64,000 bases of DNA from Sycobia sp. Sy_11 (lineage: Eukaryota > Arthropoda > Insecta > Hymenoptera > Epichrysomallidae). The stretch lies in assembly GCA_018907035.1 (NCBI GenBank), contig JACCIC010000037.1, positions 2,530,501 to 2,594,500 on the forward strand, given 5' to 3'. Position 1 is the stretch's first letter. Every line of letters begins with the position of its first letter. The position numbers and the translations under genes are program-made. The notes under the pieces are model-generated. The model did no database searches and was not told the origin of the DNA. It saw nothing but the letters and a program-made list of their open reading frames with translations. Of this stretch, positions 1 to 13,094 are shown one piece after another.

Positions 1-433
1 GGCGCTTTTTCCTTCTTTTATAGTACTGTGGGATTCGTTTGATTCTTCTTTTTTTCTCTGCTTTATATATATAAACTTCGCATACCCGATGGTTACCAGT
101 TGTGTATATATATATTTATACGTTTTTCTCCGAATCCTATCGTTATATTATAATCGTCAAGATCGATTATTTGTCGCTCAACCTGCTGTGGTTTATAAAT
201 ATATATTCCTGATTTGATCGAGTCTTTTCTTTCTGATACATAAATCGGTTATGATAATAATTCAGAAAGGTCAATCACTGAATTAAGGAGTCTTTGTCAG
301 CGCGAAGAAATACACCAATATTTTAAGAGGACACCGGAATAAAATTTGACGATTCTAAAGCCGCATAACACGATGATTTTTCACAATATAACAATTTGTA
401 CATTTTAATTGTAAACGATAGTTATTTAGTCAG
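1..433. other. AT-rich unique sequence, no gene seen
   Basis: Short imperfect TA stretches and unstructured AT-rich sequence fill this stretch. I see no reading frame with protein-like composition, no RNA gene and no repeat worth naming. Confidence 0.6.
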
Positions 434-674
434 ATAAATAATCATAATTTACTTGAAAGTTGTTGAAATAATGAAAATTACCACTCGTTGTGAAATTCGG
501 CTGGAGGCGGTTGAAATCGAGAGACACGTGCAGACAAGGACAGAAGATCTGATGGAATTATCTGTCCTTGTCTGCACGTGTCTTTCGATGACCACCGCCT
601 CGAGCCGAATTTCACAACTTACGGTCCTAATTTTCGCTATTTCCACAACTATAGAGTAAATTATAATTTTTTAT
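434..674. repeat. Long imperfect inverted repeat (foldback/hairpin)
   Basis: Two arms of roughly 110 nt face each other around a 16-nt loop (545-560). The inner 23 nt of each arm (522-544 and 561-583) are perfectly complementary and contain a CACGTG hexamer. Over the inner 60 nt I count 53 complementary positions. Complementarity weakens outward but continues through about 434-457 and 651-674 (shared ATAATTTAC-like ends). Because of the symmetry, both strands carry similar 65-68-codon open frames; these are palindrome artefacts and not genes. It could be a MITE-like foldback element, a hairpin-RNA or pre-miRNA locus, or a chance inverted duplication. No clear target-site duplication is visible. 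Confidence 0.85.
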
Positions 675-3600
675 CCTAAAAGAAAGCTAACTAAGGATTG
701 ATTTTTCGCCACTGAAGTGTACAATTTTTATGTTGTAAAAATTCATCATCACATCGAATGTAATATTATGTGACATGATGACGCTTCGATTTTACTCGGA
801 CATGCCCTTAAAGTGACCATGTTGCCTTGAAGATAGCGGTATTATAAGAGCGACTAATTTAAATTTTAAGCGGAGAGTGATATGGATTAAAATAATTGGA
901 GACGCAATCGGTAAGGTTTTTTTACATCCCAATGACAGCAGGCTTGACATTTCCGACACTTCAACGAGCTTAAACTTGTGGGTATATAGATCTTGAAGAC
1001 TAAACTGTATATAATTATGTTCAATGTAGGAAAAGAGGTTCTACTACCTGATCCACTGGGAAAATACGCGTATACGGATATTTCTCTTTTCGGTTCAGGT
1101 TAATTGCAAATAAATCTGAAGCTCCCGCTGCTCGAGACAACTTTTCAGTACTGGAATCTGTTCCTGAGGAGCTACGACATTTACTTTTCTGATAAACTAC
1201 AAAACTGCACGCGTGAATGAGTGCACGCGCGCGCGCATATTTGTGTGTTTTCATGTGTTCGTGTGTTTGTGTGTGCATGTGTGTATGTGAATGTGTATGT
1301 ATGAGATACGTAATGTCTATCCCGTTAATTAAAATGTTTTGCCAAACGATAAATTCTTGATTTTCACAACTTCTGATTTGAATTTGACTTTCATCAGGCA
1401 AGCCTTAGCAATTTTAACGACTGTCCGGGCACCCATCTTTTAGTGAATCTCTTATTTCGTTATAGACCAGCTACAGAAAATTAGGAATAAGTTTAATCTT
1501 TATTTAAAAGAAGAATTAGAGAGACTCTTTATTTTCAACTTCGATGGTGAGATTATCAGATATAGGTCAGGGATTTTGTCCGGACTGAGCGATGAAATGT
1601 TGATTACATGAGTCATGTAAAGTTTTAGGACCTAAATCTCTTTCCTTCAAAAAATATGCCACTATTTTACTTACAAACTACGTTTCTCTAATTAAATTTG
1701 AATTAATGTATAATGAGAGTAATTTTTTCAATGGAAATCCCCATTCTTGGCCTCGAATTTGAAGGAACAAATACCATTTCAAGGAAAAAGTTTCTACTTT
1801 TAAGCTATATCATCAAATGTGTACACTTTCTTGTCAATTGAAGTTAGTATAGCATATAAAAAAATTTCTTGCTAATATACGAAAATCGATTAATCTTATA
1901 TTAATAATAATAACAAAGAAATTATTATTACATCTGAAGTCATTGGTTCCTTAGACCTTTTTAACATGAAAAGGCTATATTCTATAATAATATGCGAGGC
2001 CATTTAATTACATAAGCTTCATTGGCTATATGTACATCGATATTTAATTATAATAATTATAAGTAAAAAAGTATCACTTATTGAACTTTGTAAATCTTAA
2101 AGTATCATTTTTTGAACGGGAAAGCATTAGGTTATGAAACTTTGCAGAACTCATTTTGGAGGTAATTTAGATAGCGCCACGTTCAGTCTGCAAACTAAAT
2201 CTGTTGCTCACATCTTATAACAAAATATACAATTATGAACAAATAAAGACAAATAATTTTGTCTTTTAACCTTGTACGATCAGTAGCAGTTTTCAGTCGA
2301 AAAAAAATCCTCCGATAATGAATAATATTTCGTAGAATATAAGGTAAGAATTAACTGTAAATAATCCGCAGCGTGACTTTATTTTAAAATGGAAGTGCGT
2401 TAGATACTTAAACTTCATTGGATTCAAAAGAAAATAAAAGAAGTAATTATTTCATTCATTCGGAATAATTGATGTATGCGTATATAATTTATACAGGAAG
2501 CAATTTAACCTCTAGTTGAAGAAGAGACAAATTATTGATTTCCCTTAGTGGCTAAATTCGCCAAGTATAATCTGAGACACGTAGACAGACGCTGATGACG
2601 AAAGAAAAAAGAAGAACAATTTTCAATTTTATTTTTAAATCTGTTCTGCAGAAAAGAATCTTCTTTTTTATAATATTTTTCACGATTGATTCTGGAGGTA
2701 ATCAGCGTTGCGTCGCCGAGTCTGGACGAAATCCATGACCCATTTACCCATTCGAAATCCATGACCTCTCCCGTTTAGTGCAAAATCCGCGAGATTGAAG
2801 TGGATTATTTCGAATTCGCCGACGCGTCGGTGCTGCCGCTTTAAAACTTAATTGTGCCGAAGCCGAAGCCGCGGCCGCAGCCAGGCTCCATATACTCCCG
2901 AATACGTAACGATATGATTTGGCATTTTTCGAGAAATTCAAAACAATCGATCTCCTTCATTATTCTCGAACTATTCAACCCCGTCGTTGTAGAAAGTCGC
3001 CAAGAGAGAGCTCTTTCTAATATTGTATAACGAACGATTAATACAATTTTTTTTCCATCGTGCTTCAATCACTATAATATACTGTATATATACACACAGT
3101 GTGTTGTATATATATATATATAGATCAAATAGAAAGCCTCACATAGAGTGTATCGGTTTAATTTACCGATGCGATCTTGGACTTTTATAAGGTATTATCG
3201 ATCGACGATTACCGCAGTGAGAGAGACAGAGAGAGCGAGTGGGGGGAGGAGCTGAGATACGGGGCACGAGCGAATTCGTGAGTAATGTAGCTTGAATGAG
3301 ACACTTATAGTCGTGCGCGCACGGCTTGAACGGAGAAATTTAATGGAGGAGGCAAGGCAATGTGACATAGAACAAAAATTATATATATATAGGCAAAAGA
3401 AGCCATTTGAAGCGTACTTACTTTGTACAATTAAGCTTATAGAGTCTCTTTGATTGTATATGTTAATGACGCATAATTCTTTAGTTCATAAAATAATGCT
3501 TAAAAAACTATTGTTTTTTGCAGTACAGATATAACTATTTTAGAGAAACTTCACTTAGTTTTAAAATCGTACTTAATATTTATAAAAATTGAAAACACAT

Positions 3601-4180
3601 ACTTCTGCCCGTATTACTTATTGTGAACGATTTAAACTCCAAAGCTGATTCAATAAGCTTTGACTCGTTTTTACTCTTATAAATCGTATTATATTCGAGC
3701 ATCTTTATAGTTGCTTCTTTTTCCATTTAAATAGTTTGAAAATTATTTATTCAAGTTTAATGAATTTATTTATCCATTGCAATTTTTAGTCTTTTCAAAG
3801 CTGCTAAAAAATAGCCAAATCTGGAGCTTAAAAAGTCATAACTTTTTAAATGTGGATTTTTCCAAATTAAAATGGAGAAGTTTAAGTAATTATTTAAGCA
3901 ATTGCGCTTTAAACCATGTTTTATTCTGATTAGCCAAAAAAAAACGTCAGCATTTGGATCAAAATAAACAAAATACACAAAACTTTGTTACGTGAAAACA
4001 TATTTTTACAAGCAGAAATGTGCCTAGAATTTATAGGATTATATTAATATAAATTATACGTAAATCATTTGGTTATATTTCAACACCATTGTAAGTCTTT
4101 GCGTACGTATTTATCCTTAAATTTTCAGGGATGCTGAGAATTCCAAGCATTTCATAATAAATGGCATTATAAAACAGAAC
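675..4180. other. AT-rich unique sequence without recognisable genes
   Basis: No open frame with recognisable protein content was found. The stretch holds a degenerate GT-rich tract near 1250-1300 and a short (TA)8 at about 3107-3122 next to an ACACAC/GTGTGT pair. The sequence around 3205-3260 is purine-rich (GAGAGA-like). Everything else is unstructured. Confidence 0.55.
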
Positions 4181-4197
4181 CTTCGTCTTGTACGGAT

Positions 4198-4260
4198 TAT
4201 AAAAGCGCACCATTCGTCTCGTTCGCGGAACTTGCGCTCGGCCGGTCGTTCAGACCGCGC
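4198..4260 (+). promoter_or_regulatory. Weak core-promoter-like patch (TATA box in a CpG-rich island)
   Basis: A TATAAAAG word at 4198-4205 is followed by an abruptly CpG-rich stretch to about 4275. A GGTC/GACC inverted pair sits near 4245-4256. There is no convincing initiator at the usual distance of about 30 bp and no downstream gene that I can identify. In AT-rich DNA the TATA word alone is weak evidence. Confidence 0.12.
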
Positions 4261-4279
4261 GCGAAATCGTACGTTCAGG

Positions 4280-5798
4280 TGTAAACCGAATTCGAAATAG
4301 GAAGCAATTTTTACACGTATTTATGATTTATTCTATAGGTATTTTTATTCATTTTCTTCGCCCTCTTCGTTATGCTTTGCGCCGATGTTGAGCATAAAGC
4401 GAAAACAAAGCTTCCGTTGAGACAGCATACCGCGTTCTGAAGGAGCACAGCATTCGAGTGGAACTCGAGCATGTTTCTCCTTTTAGTCGGACGCGCGAAT
4501 AAATTATGCATTTTTTATTATAAAATGTATATCTAAATTATAGAATTCGCATATATTAGAGTGCACGTAATAGGCGATAATACCTTAAGATTATAACTTT
4601 GTCTATGTTTATTTCGAGCTACGTTCCATCGGACTGCACTTTTTTCCATCAATTTTTCTATTTCTTCCGTAAAGGATGAAAAATGCCAAAAGCTTTGCAT
4701 AAATTAGATTGGAGATATGCACCTGCTTACCAGTTTTTTTTTTTTTTAATAAAGAACGATAATTGAAATAAAATCTAGAATCTGTTAGATAAATTTACTT
4801 ATATCAAATTATTTGATTATTTACAAATTTTAAATAATAACATTAAATATAATAACAAAAAATTATTTAAAAGTTTTTCTTCATTTCTTCCTTAATGCAA
4901 AATATAAAGTTTTCGAATATATTAAAGCTTAACTGATGAAGCCCAAATAATTTAATTATGCACAATTAACATTAATTTTAGTTATACGATTGTTAAGTAA
5001 ACAAATTGTAAAATAAAATTACGTAAAGTTTATGTCAAGGAATATTATTCTGCAGTAATAAGTGCAATCATTTTAGCCTTTTTCAGTTAATGTGAAATTT
5101 GAAACACAGCAAAATAAGATGTATTATTAAATAAAATGATTTTCCAATTGGTAAATACTCCTCACTGTTTTAAATATCGAAACCTCCAGATATTCTCAGT
5201 TATGAAATAGCTTCTTATTTATATTTCTACATGTGTATTTATTACATATATTTATTCTGAATATATACTACGGCATACAAAAAAACAGTTTAACTCAAAT
5301 ATTTAAAAGTATATAAACGATTTTTTATAATAAATCGTTAAAGTCAAGTATTAGCAATTTCATTTTATAACGTATAATGGTATATATCCTAGAACATAAT
5401 TGAAGATATTCGAAATACGGTCGTAAAACACCAATGAAATATTATTATGTATTAGAGAGAGAAAAAAGAATATTTTTCCCTTATTCATTCGGACCGTCAC
5501 AACATGGTCGCAATTCCTAGAATTTTATGGAAAACAAATGACACTCCGTACCGCATGCTAATTTTATTTCACGCCTGTACCACTAACCCAACTTCCCAAG
5601 AGTCTCGACGAAACTTGACAAAAAGCTATACATATATACACCTCAAGTTCCTCTATAACACAAATTCAGTCTTCCCCTTTATATTCCCGCGGGACACGGC
5701 CCATATACGCGGAATGAGCAATCAGCATCAACCTCGAACAATGGAGAAAATCGATTCGGAGAAAAGTCTGGGCGAGAGATGTACGCAAAACCGTGAAG

Positions 5799-5799
<1 letters not shown>
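4280..5799. other. AT-rich unique sequence, no gene seen
   Basis: Mostly AT-rich sequence with poly-T/A runs (for example near 4735-4747). No supported gene or structured repeat was seen. Confidence 0.55.

Positions 5800-5853
<54 letters not shown>
5800..5853. repeat. (AT)n microsatellite, about 27 copies
   Basis: An uninterrupted alternating AT/TA tract. Reading frames through it encode only YIYIYI strings and are artefacts. Confidence 0.95.
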
Positions 5854-5865
<12 letters not shown>

Positions 5866-5929
5866 GGAACTAACCTTTACGTGTCCGGCTGCGTGCATGC
5901 CTGATGTGCTCTGCTCGGATAGGTGGCCG

Positions 5930-6220
5930 GGATGGAGGGGGAGGGGATATTTTCTAAAGCACACTTACACACCCACCCACGCGCGGCATCAGGAACGAAA
6001 TTTTCGAAGGAACGCCGCCGCTTATATATTTCGAGTCCCCGCTGGATTCTCGCGTGCACCACTCGCGCACCGCTTACCGCGTGAGCGCGCGCGCGCGTGT
6101 CGGCGTTGTCGCAGCCGCCGCCGATCCCGGAAAGAAAGTTCGATCGATCCGCGCGCGCGCGCGCGGAGAAAATAATTAACGTTCGCGCGCGCTCGATCGG
6201 GTCGTAGAGGCGAAGAGTTT

Positions 6221-6267
<47 letters not shown>

Positions 6268-6700
6268 GCAAGAGAGAGGGAGCGAGGGAGGGACAGTCGA
6301 GAGAAGAACGCGAGCGCGAAAATCAACCGAACGTCGCGTCGGTGCGCGAGCGACTGGCTCTCGATCGTACAAGGAATAATGTATGTCCGCGACGTAGCGC
6401 GCTGGATCGGCCTCGCGCGCAGGTGGACTATGGAAGGTTATCTTACCAATGCGAGCGAGCGCGCGCGCGCGCGCCCGGTGCGTGGCTGGAGTGGAGCGAT
6501 CGCGACGGAGAGCAGCAGAGAGGAAGTTGTGCCGCGATGACGCGAACGCGATCGGGGATAGACACGGCGGAACGCCGCCGATGCTCCGCTGTCGATCGAT
6601 CGATCGATCGAGAGAGATAGAGGAGTATTGCGAAATCGATGGACCGGTAATGCGCGAGACAGAGTCATAAATTATATATATTCCGACTTGCTTCGAAGAT
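5930..6700. other. CpG-rich block with CG and GATC runs
   Basis: The GC level and CpG density rise sharply against the flanks, with repeated CGCGCG runs near 6090-6100, 6150-6165 and 6460-6473 and a (GATC)n run at about 6593-6612. All three frames on both strands stay open for 70-240 codons here, but the encoded sequences are Arg/Ser/Ala-rich low-complexity, as expected from stop-poor GC-rich DNA. It could be a promoter-proximal island, but no transcription unit can be named. Confidence 0.5.
6223..6262. repeat. (GA)n microsatellite, about 20 copies
   Basis: A pure GA tract embedded in the CpG-rich block. It continues downstream as interrupted purine-rich sequence. Confidence 0.95.
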
Positions 6701-6735
6701 CGGTTGCGCGCATCATAGTTGTTTATCAGGTTCAC

Positions 6736-7516
6736 TGTCCGATCCCGCGGGTGCTCGGCCCCCGTGCAATTCAGTAAAGTCTAAATCAAATGGATGTATA
6801 TAGTTTCGAAAACTATAAATCCCCACGGTTATATGGAAAGGAGAAAGGTTCGTTCTTCTAACGTTTATCAAATATTCTCGTTCACAATCAATCACAGTGA
6901 ATCTGCATTAGTAGTGAGTAAATGATCATTGATTGAATTAGTGAAAAATTCATCGCTGACAATTAATGAATTAATAATTAGCCAATTTGTTGCTCTAAAA
7001 CTTTATCGACGACTTCAATACGCATTGATAAAAATTGTCCTTCCAGTGAGATCGGTTCAACCGTTAAATTACTTAAGCATGTTCGAATCTATGGAGCAAC
7101 TCGAGTTGACAGAACTGATCAAGGAGATTGTGCCGTTCATGCTTCAAAGATCAAAAATTTTCCAAACCTAATATTTTAGTATAATTGTGCCCGCATAGAT
7201 GCTTTTCAGACAGATCGAATACATCGATCAGCTGCGTGTATTTGAACATTTGAATAATTGAATTGCGAATATTTGAACGCCTCGAAAAGTGTTGAACTAA
7301 CGCTACTTTTAATGTAATTTATAAACTCGCCTTCTTGATGCTACCGCGTCACATGATTATATACATATATATGAACTTATGATATTATAAACATTACACT
7401 GATTACAAACAATTCAGATACATTGTTGTCAGTATGTGGAAGTTTTATTCCAACTTTATAGTAAGCTGAGATAAGTTAGAACCATTTATGAGACACTTAT
7501 ATTATATATAACTTAT

Positions 7517-7519
<3 letters not shown>
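6736..7519. other. AT-rich unique sequence, one unremarkable short frame
   Basis: An 80-codon plus-strand frame (6929-7171) has balanced composition, but I recognise no domain and see no splice or promoter context. I do not call it a gene. Confidence 0.45.
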
Positions 7520-7564
<45 letters not shown>

Positions 7565-7580
7565 CTAACTTATATTATAT

Positions 7581-7625
<45 letters not shown>
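7520..7625. repeat. Two adjacent (AT)n microsatellites
   Basis: Two perfect AT tracts (about 7520-7559 and 7583-7625) are separated by a short spacer that is itself AT-rich. They may derive from one array interrupted by mutation. Confidence 0.9.
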
Positions 7626-7627
<2 letters not shown>

Positions 7628-7769
7628 ATTTAGCATACATGCCCTAATAGCGTATATATACATACCGACCATTAGTGAAAAATAACTACTTCGCAGTATA
7701 TGCATTTCAGTAATTCGCAGTCTTAATGAGATGTTACATAATTATTTTTACCTATATAAACAGAAAACA

Positions 7770-7773
<4 letters not shown>

Positions 7774-7831
<58 letters not shown>
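7774..7831. repeat. (AT)n microsatellite, about 29 copies
   Basis: A perfect alternating tract flanked by unique sequence. Confidence 0.95.
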
Positions 7832-7834
<3 letters not shown>

Positions 7835-8338
7835 CAACTGCGAAACAGATTTGGCGCCAGCTTATAATAATGACGCGTCATCTCGCGTGCCATGATAAAA
7901 ATGACGAGAAGAAGTGATTTAGCCCGACGTATTACCGAATTGGAGAACAGAAAGCCAGAACGATAAATCGTTTCTAACATTTCCATCCTCTTCCTCTGTA
8001 AAGTTCCTGGCTCTGTAGGCACTAAAAATAAAAAAAAATTGAAGATCATGCTCGCAGAACCAATTGTCGCATTATTCTTATTGTCATCGATTGCGTATCT
8101 GATGCAGTAAGATGATCTTCAAATACAATGTAGCAACGCACACAGGGCGCAGTTATAAGATCTATATTAGGAACGTAATACGAGTCTAGCAGGTACTACT
8201 AATTCTCCCTTTTTAACTTCCACTTCTCTTTCATTTTTTTTCTTTCATTTTTTTCTTCATTATTTTCCGTATTTGGTGCTTACGTATGCGATTCCGTACA
8301 GCAATACTAAAACAAATACTTAAAACAGCGGACGAATG

Positions 8339-8344
<6 letters not shown>

Positions 8345-8401
<57 letters not shown>
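8345..8401. repeat. (AT)n microsatellite, about 28 copies
   Basis: A perfect alternating tract preceded by CATG. Confidence 0.95.
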
Positions 8402-8403
<2 letters not shown>

Positions 8404-8647
8404 ATCTTCCTTGCCGGCGCCCATCGAGCGCAAACCAGCGCAGGAGAAGAAAGTGAAAATCAATTTGCAAAGAAGCAATCGCGATTACCCGGAGGGCTGA
8501 AATATATTTTTTATTATTCTTCGACCTTACGTAAGGGTGCTCTACACACGTGGCCCGACGCCGTCACTTTTTAATTTAATTGTGTAATCTACTATGTATA
8601 TTTACTATATAGACTTTAACCGGCTCGACGAGATGCGCATATATATA

Positions 8648-8773
<126 letters not shown>

Positions 8774-8779
8774 TTATAA

Positions 8780-9915
8780 TCGAATAAGTATATCATCACG
8801 GCGCCCGAGCGCGCGCGGCATGTTAGAGACACGCGGTGCGGGAAACACCGAGACGGTCGTCAGCTGTTCGCTCCAGTTTAGCCTGGTTGTCATATTTAAG
8901 ACTGAACGCGAGCGCTTTCCTCGTTGTTTACAGAGAGGCGCACATTTATTCAAAAAATCTATTATACTTATGGGTGAAGCAGCTATTAATAACGCGCTCT
9001 TTTTCCTTTTTTTCTTCTGATACCAGTGTATTTTTATAAAAAGCTTACTCGGGAACTGGTGTTTACGAAATCCGTGACGTAACGGCAGCTTTTACAAACA
9101 CTGATTACACATTATCTGTATATATGTGTGGTCGACTTTCCTCGAATTATCAGGCCAGCCGATAATAAGTCGTGAAAGTGCCCGCGGTTCCACTGACGGA
9201 CGGCACGATTGTAACACTTCCGTACCATGTGTGTTTTTTAATTTATACTATGTGTATGTGTATATATATATATATATACATATATGTATATATGTATAGG
9301 ATAGTTACGTATATATGCTTGCACTGTAAATAACACGTACCACACTTACACTTTCAAATTTTCCTGTATGCAATAGAAAATTTTACTAATCGATCCTTTT
9401 GTACAACAAAGCAGATATCTATGAAAATTTTGACGAATGTATTTCGATTTATAAAATTCACGTACGCGCAGTTTTCCCCGACTTTTCCTTCATATTCGAA
9501 CGGTCGCTTCTAAAAATAATTCAGATCGCTCGCGAGCACGCGTACACACGTATGCATAGACGTCTGTACACGACTGCATAACGCACCAACACGTGCGCAC
9601 AGAACTCTTGGCACACGTTCGACGACTCTTTGGCCTTATAGACACTCGCGAAAGCGTCGATCAACGAAAAATTCTCACGATATGTACCGCGAGATCGCGA
9701 GCCGCTCGACTTCTCCCGCTCTTGCGCTCGCACTAAAGCGCGCGCTCGATACACTCGCGTGGTTGCAGTAAAAGCGTTTACCTATATATATATAGATATA
9801 TGTGAATCGCTCGTTGCTTGTGCACGCGGTGCAGCGTGTGACGTAATTGAGAGCGAGAGACCGCTTAGGTTCTTGTGTATGAGAAACACACAAACATTAA
9901 AGACAGACATACGGC

Positions 9916-9919
<4 letters not shown>
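8780..9919. other. Mixed-composition unique sequence, no gene seen
   Basis: The stretch contains a short TA-rich tract near 9262-9300 and moderately CpG-rich sequence near 9530-9750. No protein-like frame or RNA gene was recognised. Confidence 0.5.

Positions 9920-9964
<45 letters not shown>
9920..9964. repeat. (CT)n microsatellite, about 21 copies
   Basis: A CT tract that becomes interrupted (TCACTCTCTCTTC) at its 3' side. Confidence 0.93.
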
Positions 9965-9970
<6 letters not shown>

Positions 9971-10089
9971 TCTTCTTTCTCTCAGCATAAACATGATAGT
10001 CGCAGATACGTGCGTCACACGCAGGCGTGTATATATATATATATATCGGCGCACCTGGCACGACGATTGATCTCTAATTGGTACATCGA

Positions 10090-11640
10090 CGCAACGCGAT
10101 GATAAAAGAAATCACGTTGCCGACGCGACGCTTCGCGCTTCTCCTGCGCGTCTAACGAATGTGCGCATACGATTTTCGACACCAGATGAAGGGGTGGGCG
10201 CGGGACGCGAAATACGAAAAAGCTGAAAGTCTCGCGCGACGATTTTAAGCGGCTCGAATTAGCCGAAGATGCGCCCGACGCGCGCGAGTGCCATCGTCTT
10301 CGGTGTCGACGTTGCTCGGTCCTCGCGGCGCTTCGGATGGCTCTTATTTCTCTTCTTTGTTTTTGCTTTTTGCCGACGTTTTTTTGCGGGGCCGGAGGGC
10401 CGGTCGGTTAAGCAAATAACCGGTCACCGCGCGGAAAAGCCGCGCGTGCGTTAACGATTATATGAATGTACGGAGCATCGGGCGGACCGGTTTCTTTCAA
10501 ATTCATTATAAGGGGAACTTTCTTGGACTGTATCTCGAGGGGCCCGAAAATTCGCTTTTAGCAGCTTTGGCTCCGTGAGGATGTGCATTATTGTTGATGA
10601 TTTATATAAATGTGGTAAAGCGACACGGAGGTAAAGAAAATTAATCCCATCTTGGGAGAAGAGGCTGTCAGATCTATGGGTGGCTGTTTTTGGCACGGAG
10701 CAAGCCAGCTGGCTCTAATTCCTTTCAAAATAAGCTCTCGATGCCATTAGACGATACTTGTTTTGTTCGTTTGTTTTTTGCCATTGACGTCATATCCAAT
10801 CAAGAAGTAATTCTGATGAAGCCATATTGGCGCATCTGTATAGTTCCTTAGTTAATGCCAATTCAAATTTGCCAATAAAGTTTGACTGAAAGCTTTTCTC
10901 GGTGAATTTGATACCGAAAAAATCGAGTTGGAATTGCAGAAAAAGTTCTCACTTTCTCACGAGTCAACTTTTAATTTTGAAAAAAGCACCAATCTGTTTT
11001 AATTACGAAAAACTTCGGATGTTCGAGCTACGGATAATCTTGCTCCAAGCTTTAAAACATTCGAAAATATAATTCAATCAATGGAGCTGCTTTTCAAACA
11101 GTTTGAACTGTTGCAGATTGTTCGAGCACTTGACCGATTCGATTTAATCGAACTGCCGAGATCGACTCGAAGAGTATATTGATCGGATCGAGCGACCGCC
11201 GTGTCCCCCTTGTCGACCGAAACCTCCGAAACGGCGACAACGGCTCGTTAGAACGTCAGAAAGAATATCCCGAGAGCGCTGCTGTACACAGGACTCGTTT
11301 CGGAGACGGCCGGAGTCGCCGCCCGGGGCCGGGGCCGAATCCGTCGCCCGCTATCGGATGGCCTCGATCCTCCTCAAATGCGTAACGTACGCGCGCGATC
11401 GTCTCGCCGCGAAAGGTCGGGCGCCGAGCGAAGGTTTAATGCCTCGCGCGCGTCGGGCATGCGTCGCCACCAAGCGGCGCGTTAACGACTTTTTACAGTA
11501 GCCCGTTAAATCCGCAATTAAACGCTCGCCCATTGGCGCCGACCACGCTAACAGCATACATTGAACGCACTTCGGCCGCGCGTTGTTACGACGCATTAAC
11601 TTTACAAGCCGCGGCGAATATATTACATACATTATACCTG
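10090..11640. other. CpG-rich unique block
   Basis: GC-rich sequence with frequent CGCGCG and TCGACG words, strongest at about 10120-10450 and 11160-11600. A TGACGTCA-like word lies near 10785. Several stop-poor frames exist, but none encodes anything recognisable and composition explains them. Confidence 0.45.
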
Positions 11641-11819
11641 TATATATATACATATATAATATCAATTATGCTCGTTAGCTCTTTTAATGCGGCAATATTA
11701 CAGATAGCGCCGAGCCTAATTTTAACGAATCTGCAAAGCTCAGCGCCCATATATCTACATGTACAGAGAATCATCGCTCTTTTTAAAGCACAGTATATGA
11801 CTCGCGCTGCACCCATTTA

Positions 11820-12450
11820 TGCGCGAATAACACACTCTTGTCGAGCTGCAGCTTCGGGCGCGCGCGCGCGCGCGTATGTGTGTACGCGTGTACGTGCAAT
11901 CGAAAGCGCAGGCAGACGTTGACCTTCGCCGCTGCTCGAGAGAAAATACCGCGAGAGCCGTTACCATAGTTCTCTCGCGTCCCCGCATTATTGTCGCGAG
12001 CGTGCCCCCCCCCCCTAACCCCACCACGACCGCTTTTCCCATTCGCCCTCTCTCTCGTATATAGATAGTGATTTTCTCCTCGGTACGCAATAATATACAT
12101 CGGTATACATTATGGGTACATGGAAATGAAAACGAGAGGTGGTGTACGGGACGAGCGGAACGAATCCGCGCAAGGCAAACGTGTATGAGTGTGCGCGTGT
12201 GTATGGGTACGCACTTCCATCTATACCTAATAATTCCGATGGGTCGGGCTGCGTCGATTGCAGGTGCGCGCGAGCGATTCCGCGAAGAGGACGCGCCGGC
12301 CAGAATACCGTGCATGCACGAAGAAAGTATGGGCGAAGAGAGTTGGCGGTCGAATTTTTTTTTTCTTATTTTTTCCTTTTCAGCGGTTTTTCGCGCGGTT
12401 TTCGTCGGCTGAAACAGCGTTGGGAAAGAGTTCTGGGGATTCGAAGGCCG
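11820..12450. other. CpG-rich block with (CG)n run
   Basis: An uninterrupted (CG)n run lies at about 11858-11874 and a C8-9 run near 12007-12015. The minus strand stays open for about 240 codons over this block (11755-12474), but the product is low-complexity Arg/Ser/Thr sequence without domains. I read it as a composition artefact. Confidence 0.45.
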
Positions 12451-12871
12451 CGATTTTACTTTGTTTTCATTCATGTGCGTTTTTCGTATATTTTTATATC
12501 AATCGTAAAATGTAATTAGTTTATCACTGGCAGGCGGGAGATAAGTTTGTAAGCATCTTGAATTTACGCATTCTTGGTAAATTTCTATAAATTTTACAGT
12601 CCTCTTTTATATATTTTAAGATCTATAGAATCAACTTTTACCGTAATAAATTTCAATTAACCCCTATATACTGAATCGTTTTTATTGGAATGAAATTCTA
12701 AATTTTACTTAGCTTAAATTCTGTTTGCCTTCACTCGGAAGCTGTCGATTTAATTTTCTTTAATTTGGATCTGGTTTTACGAGTGGAAAATTACAGAGGC
12801 ATTAAATTAAAAAATATAGATTTTGATATTTAGAAAGCTGGATAACTATTACGATTAAAATGTTATGGCTG

Positions 12872-12874
<3 letters not shown>

Positions 12875-12920
<46 letters not shown>
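12875..12920. repeat. (AT)n microsatellite, about 23 copies
   Basis: A perfect alternating tract in AT-rich sequence. Confidence 0.94.
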
Positions 12921-12923
<3 letters not shown>

Positions 12924-12998
12924 AAATTGAAATTCGGCTTAAAAGTGTACTAATTAAATTTTAAATTTCGTAATACGATTCAATCATTCTCTGTCTCG

Positions 12999-13003
<5 letters not shown>

Positions 13004-13087
<84 letters not shown>
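13004..13087. repeat. Compound (CT)n-(AT)n microsatellite
   Basis: About 19 CT units (13004-13042) pass without a spacer into about 22 TA units (13043-13087). CT-to-AT compound arrays of this kind recur in the window (see 16167-16228). Confidence 0.95.

Positions 13088-13094
<7 letters not shown>

Noticed and set aside
449..659. Overlapping 65-68-codon frames on both strands encoding nearly the same peptide
   Set aside because: They are the two readings of one palindrome; the similarity is a consequence of the inverted repeat, not of two genes.
6022..6735. 237-codon minus-strand open frame
   Set aside because: Passes through a GA/CT array and CpG-rich sequence; the product is Arg/Ser/Leu low complexity without domains, as expected in stop-poor GC-rich DNA.
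11755..12474. 239-codon minus-strand open frame
   Set aside because: Low-complexity composition over a CpG-rich block with CG runs; no recognisable motif.
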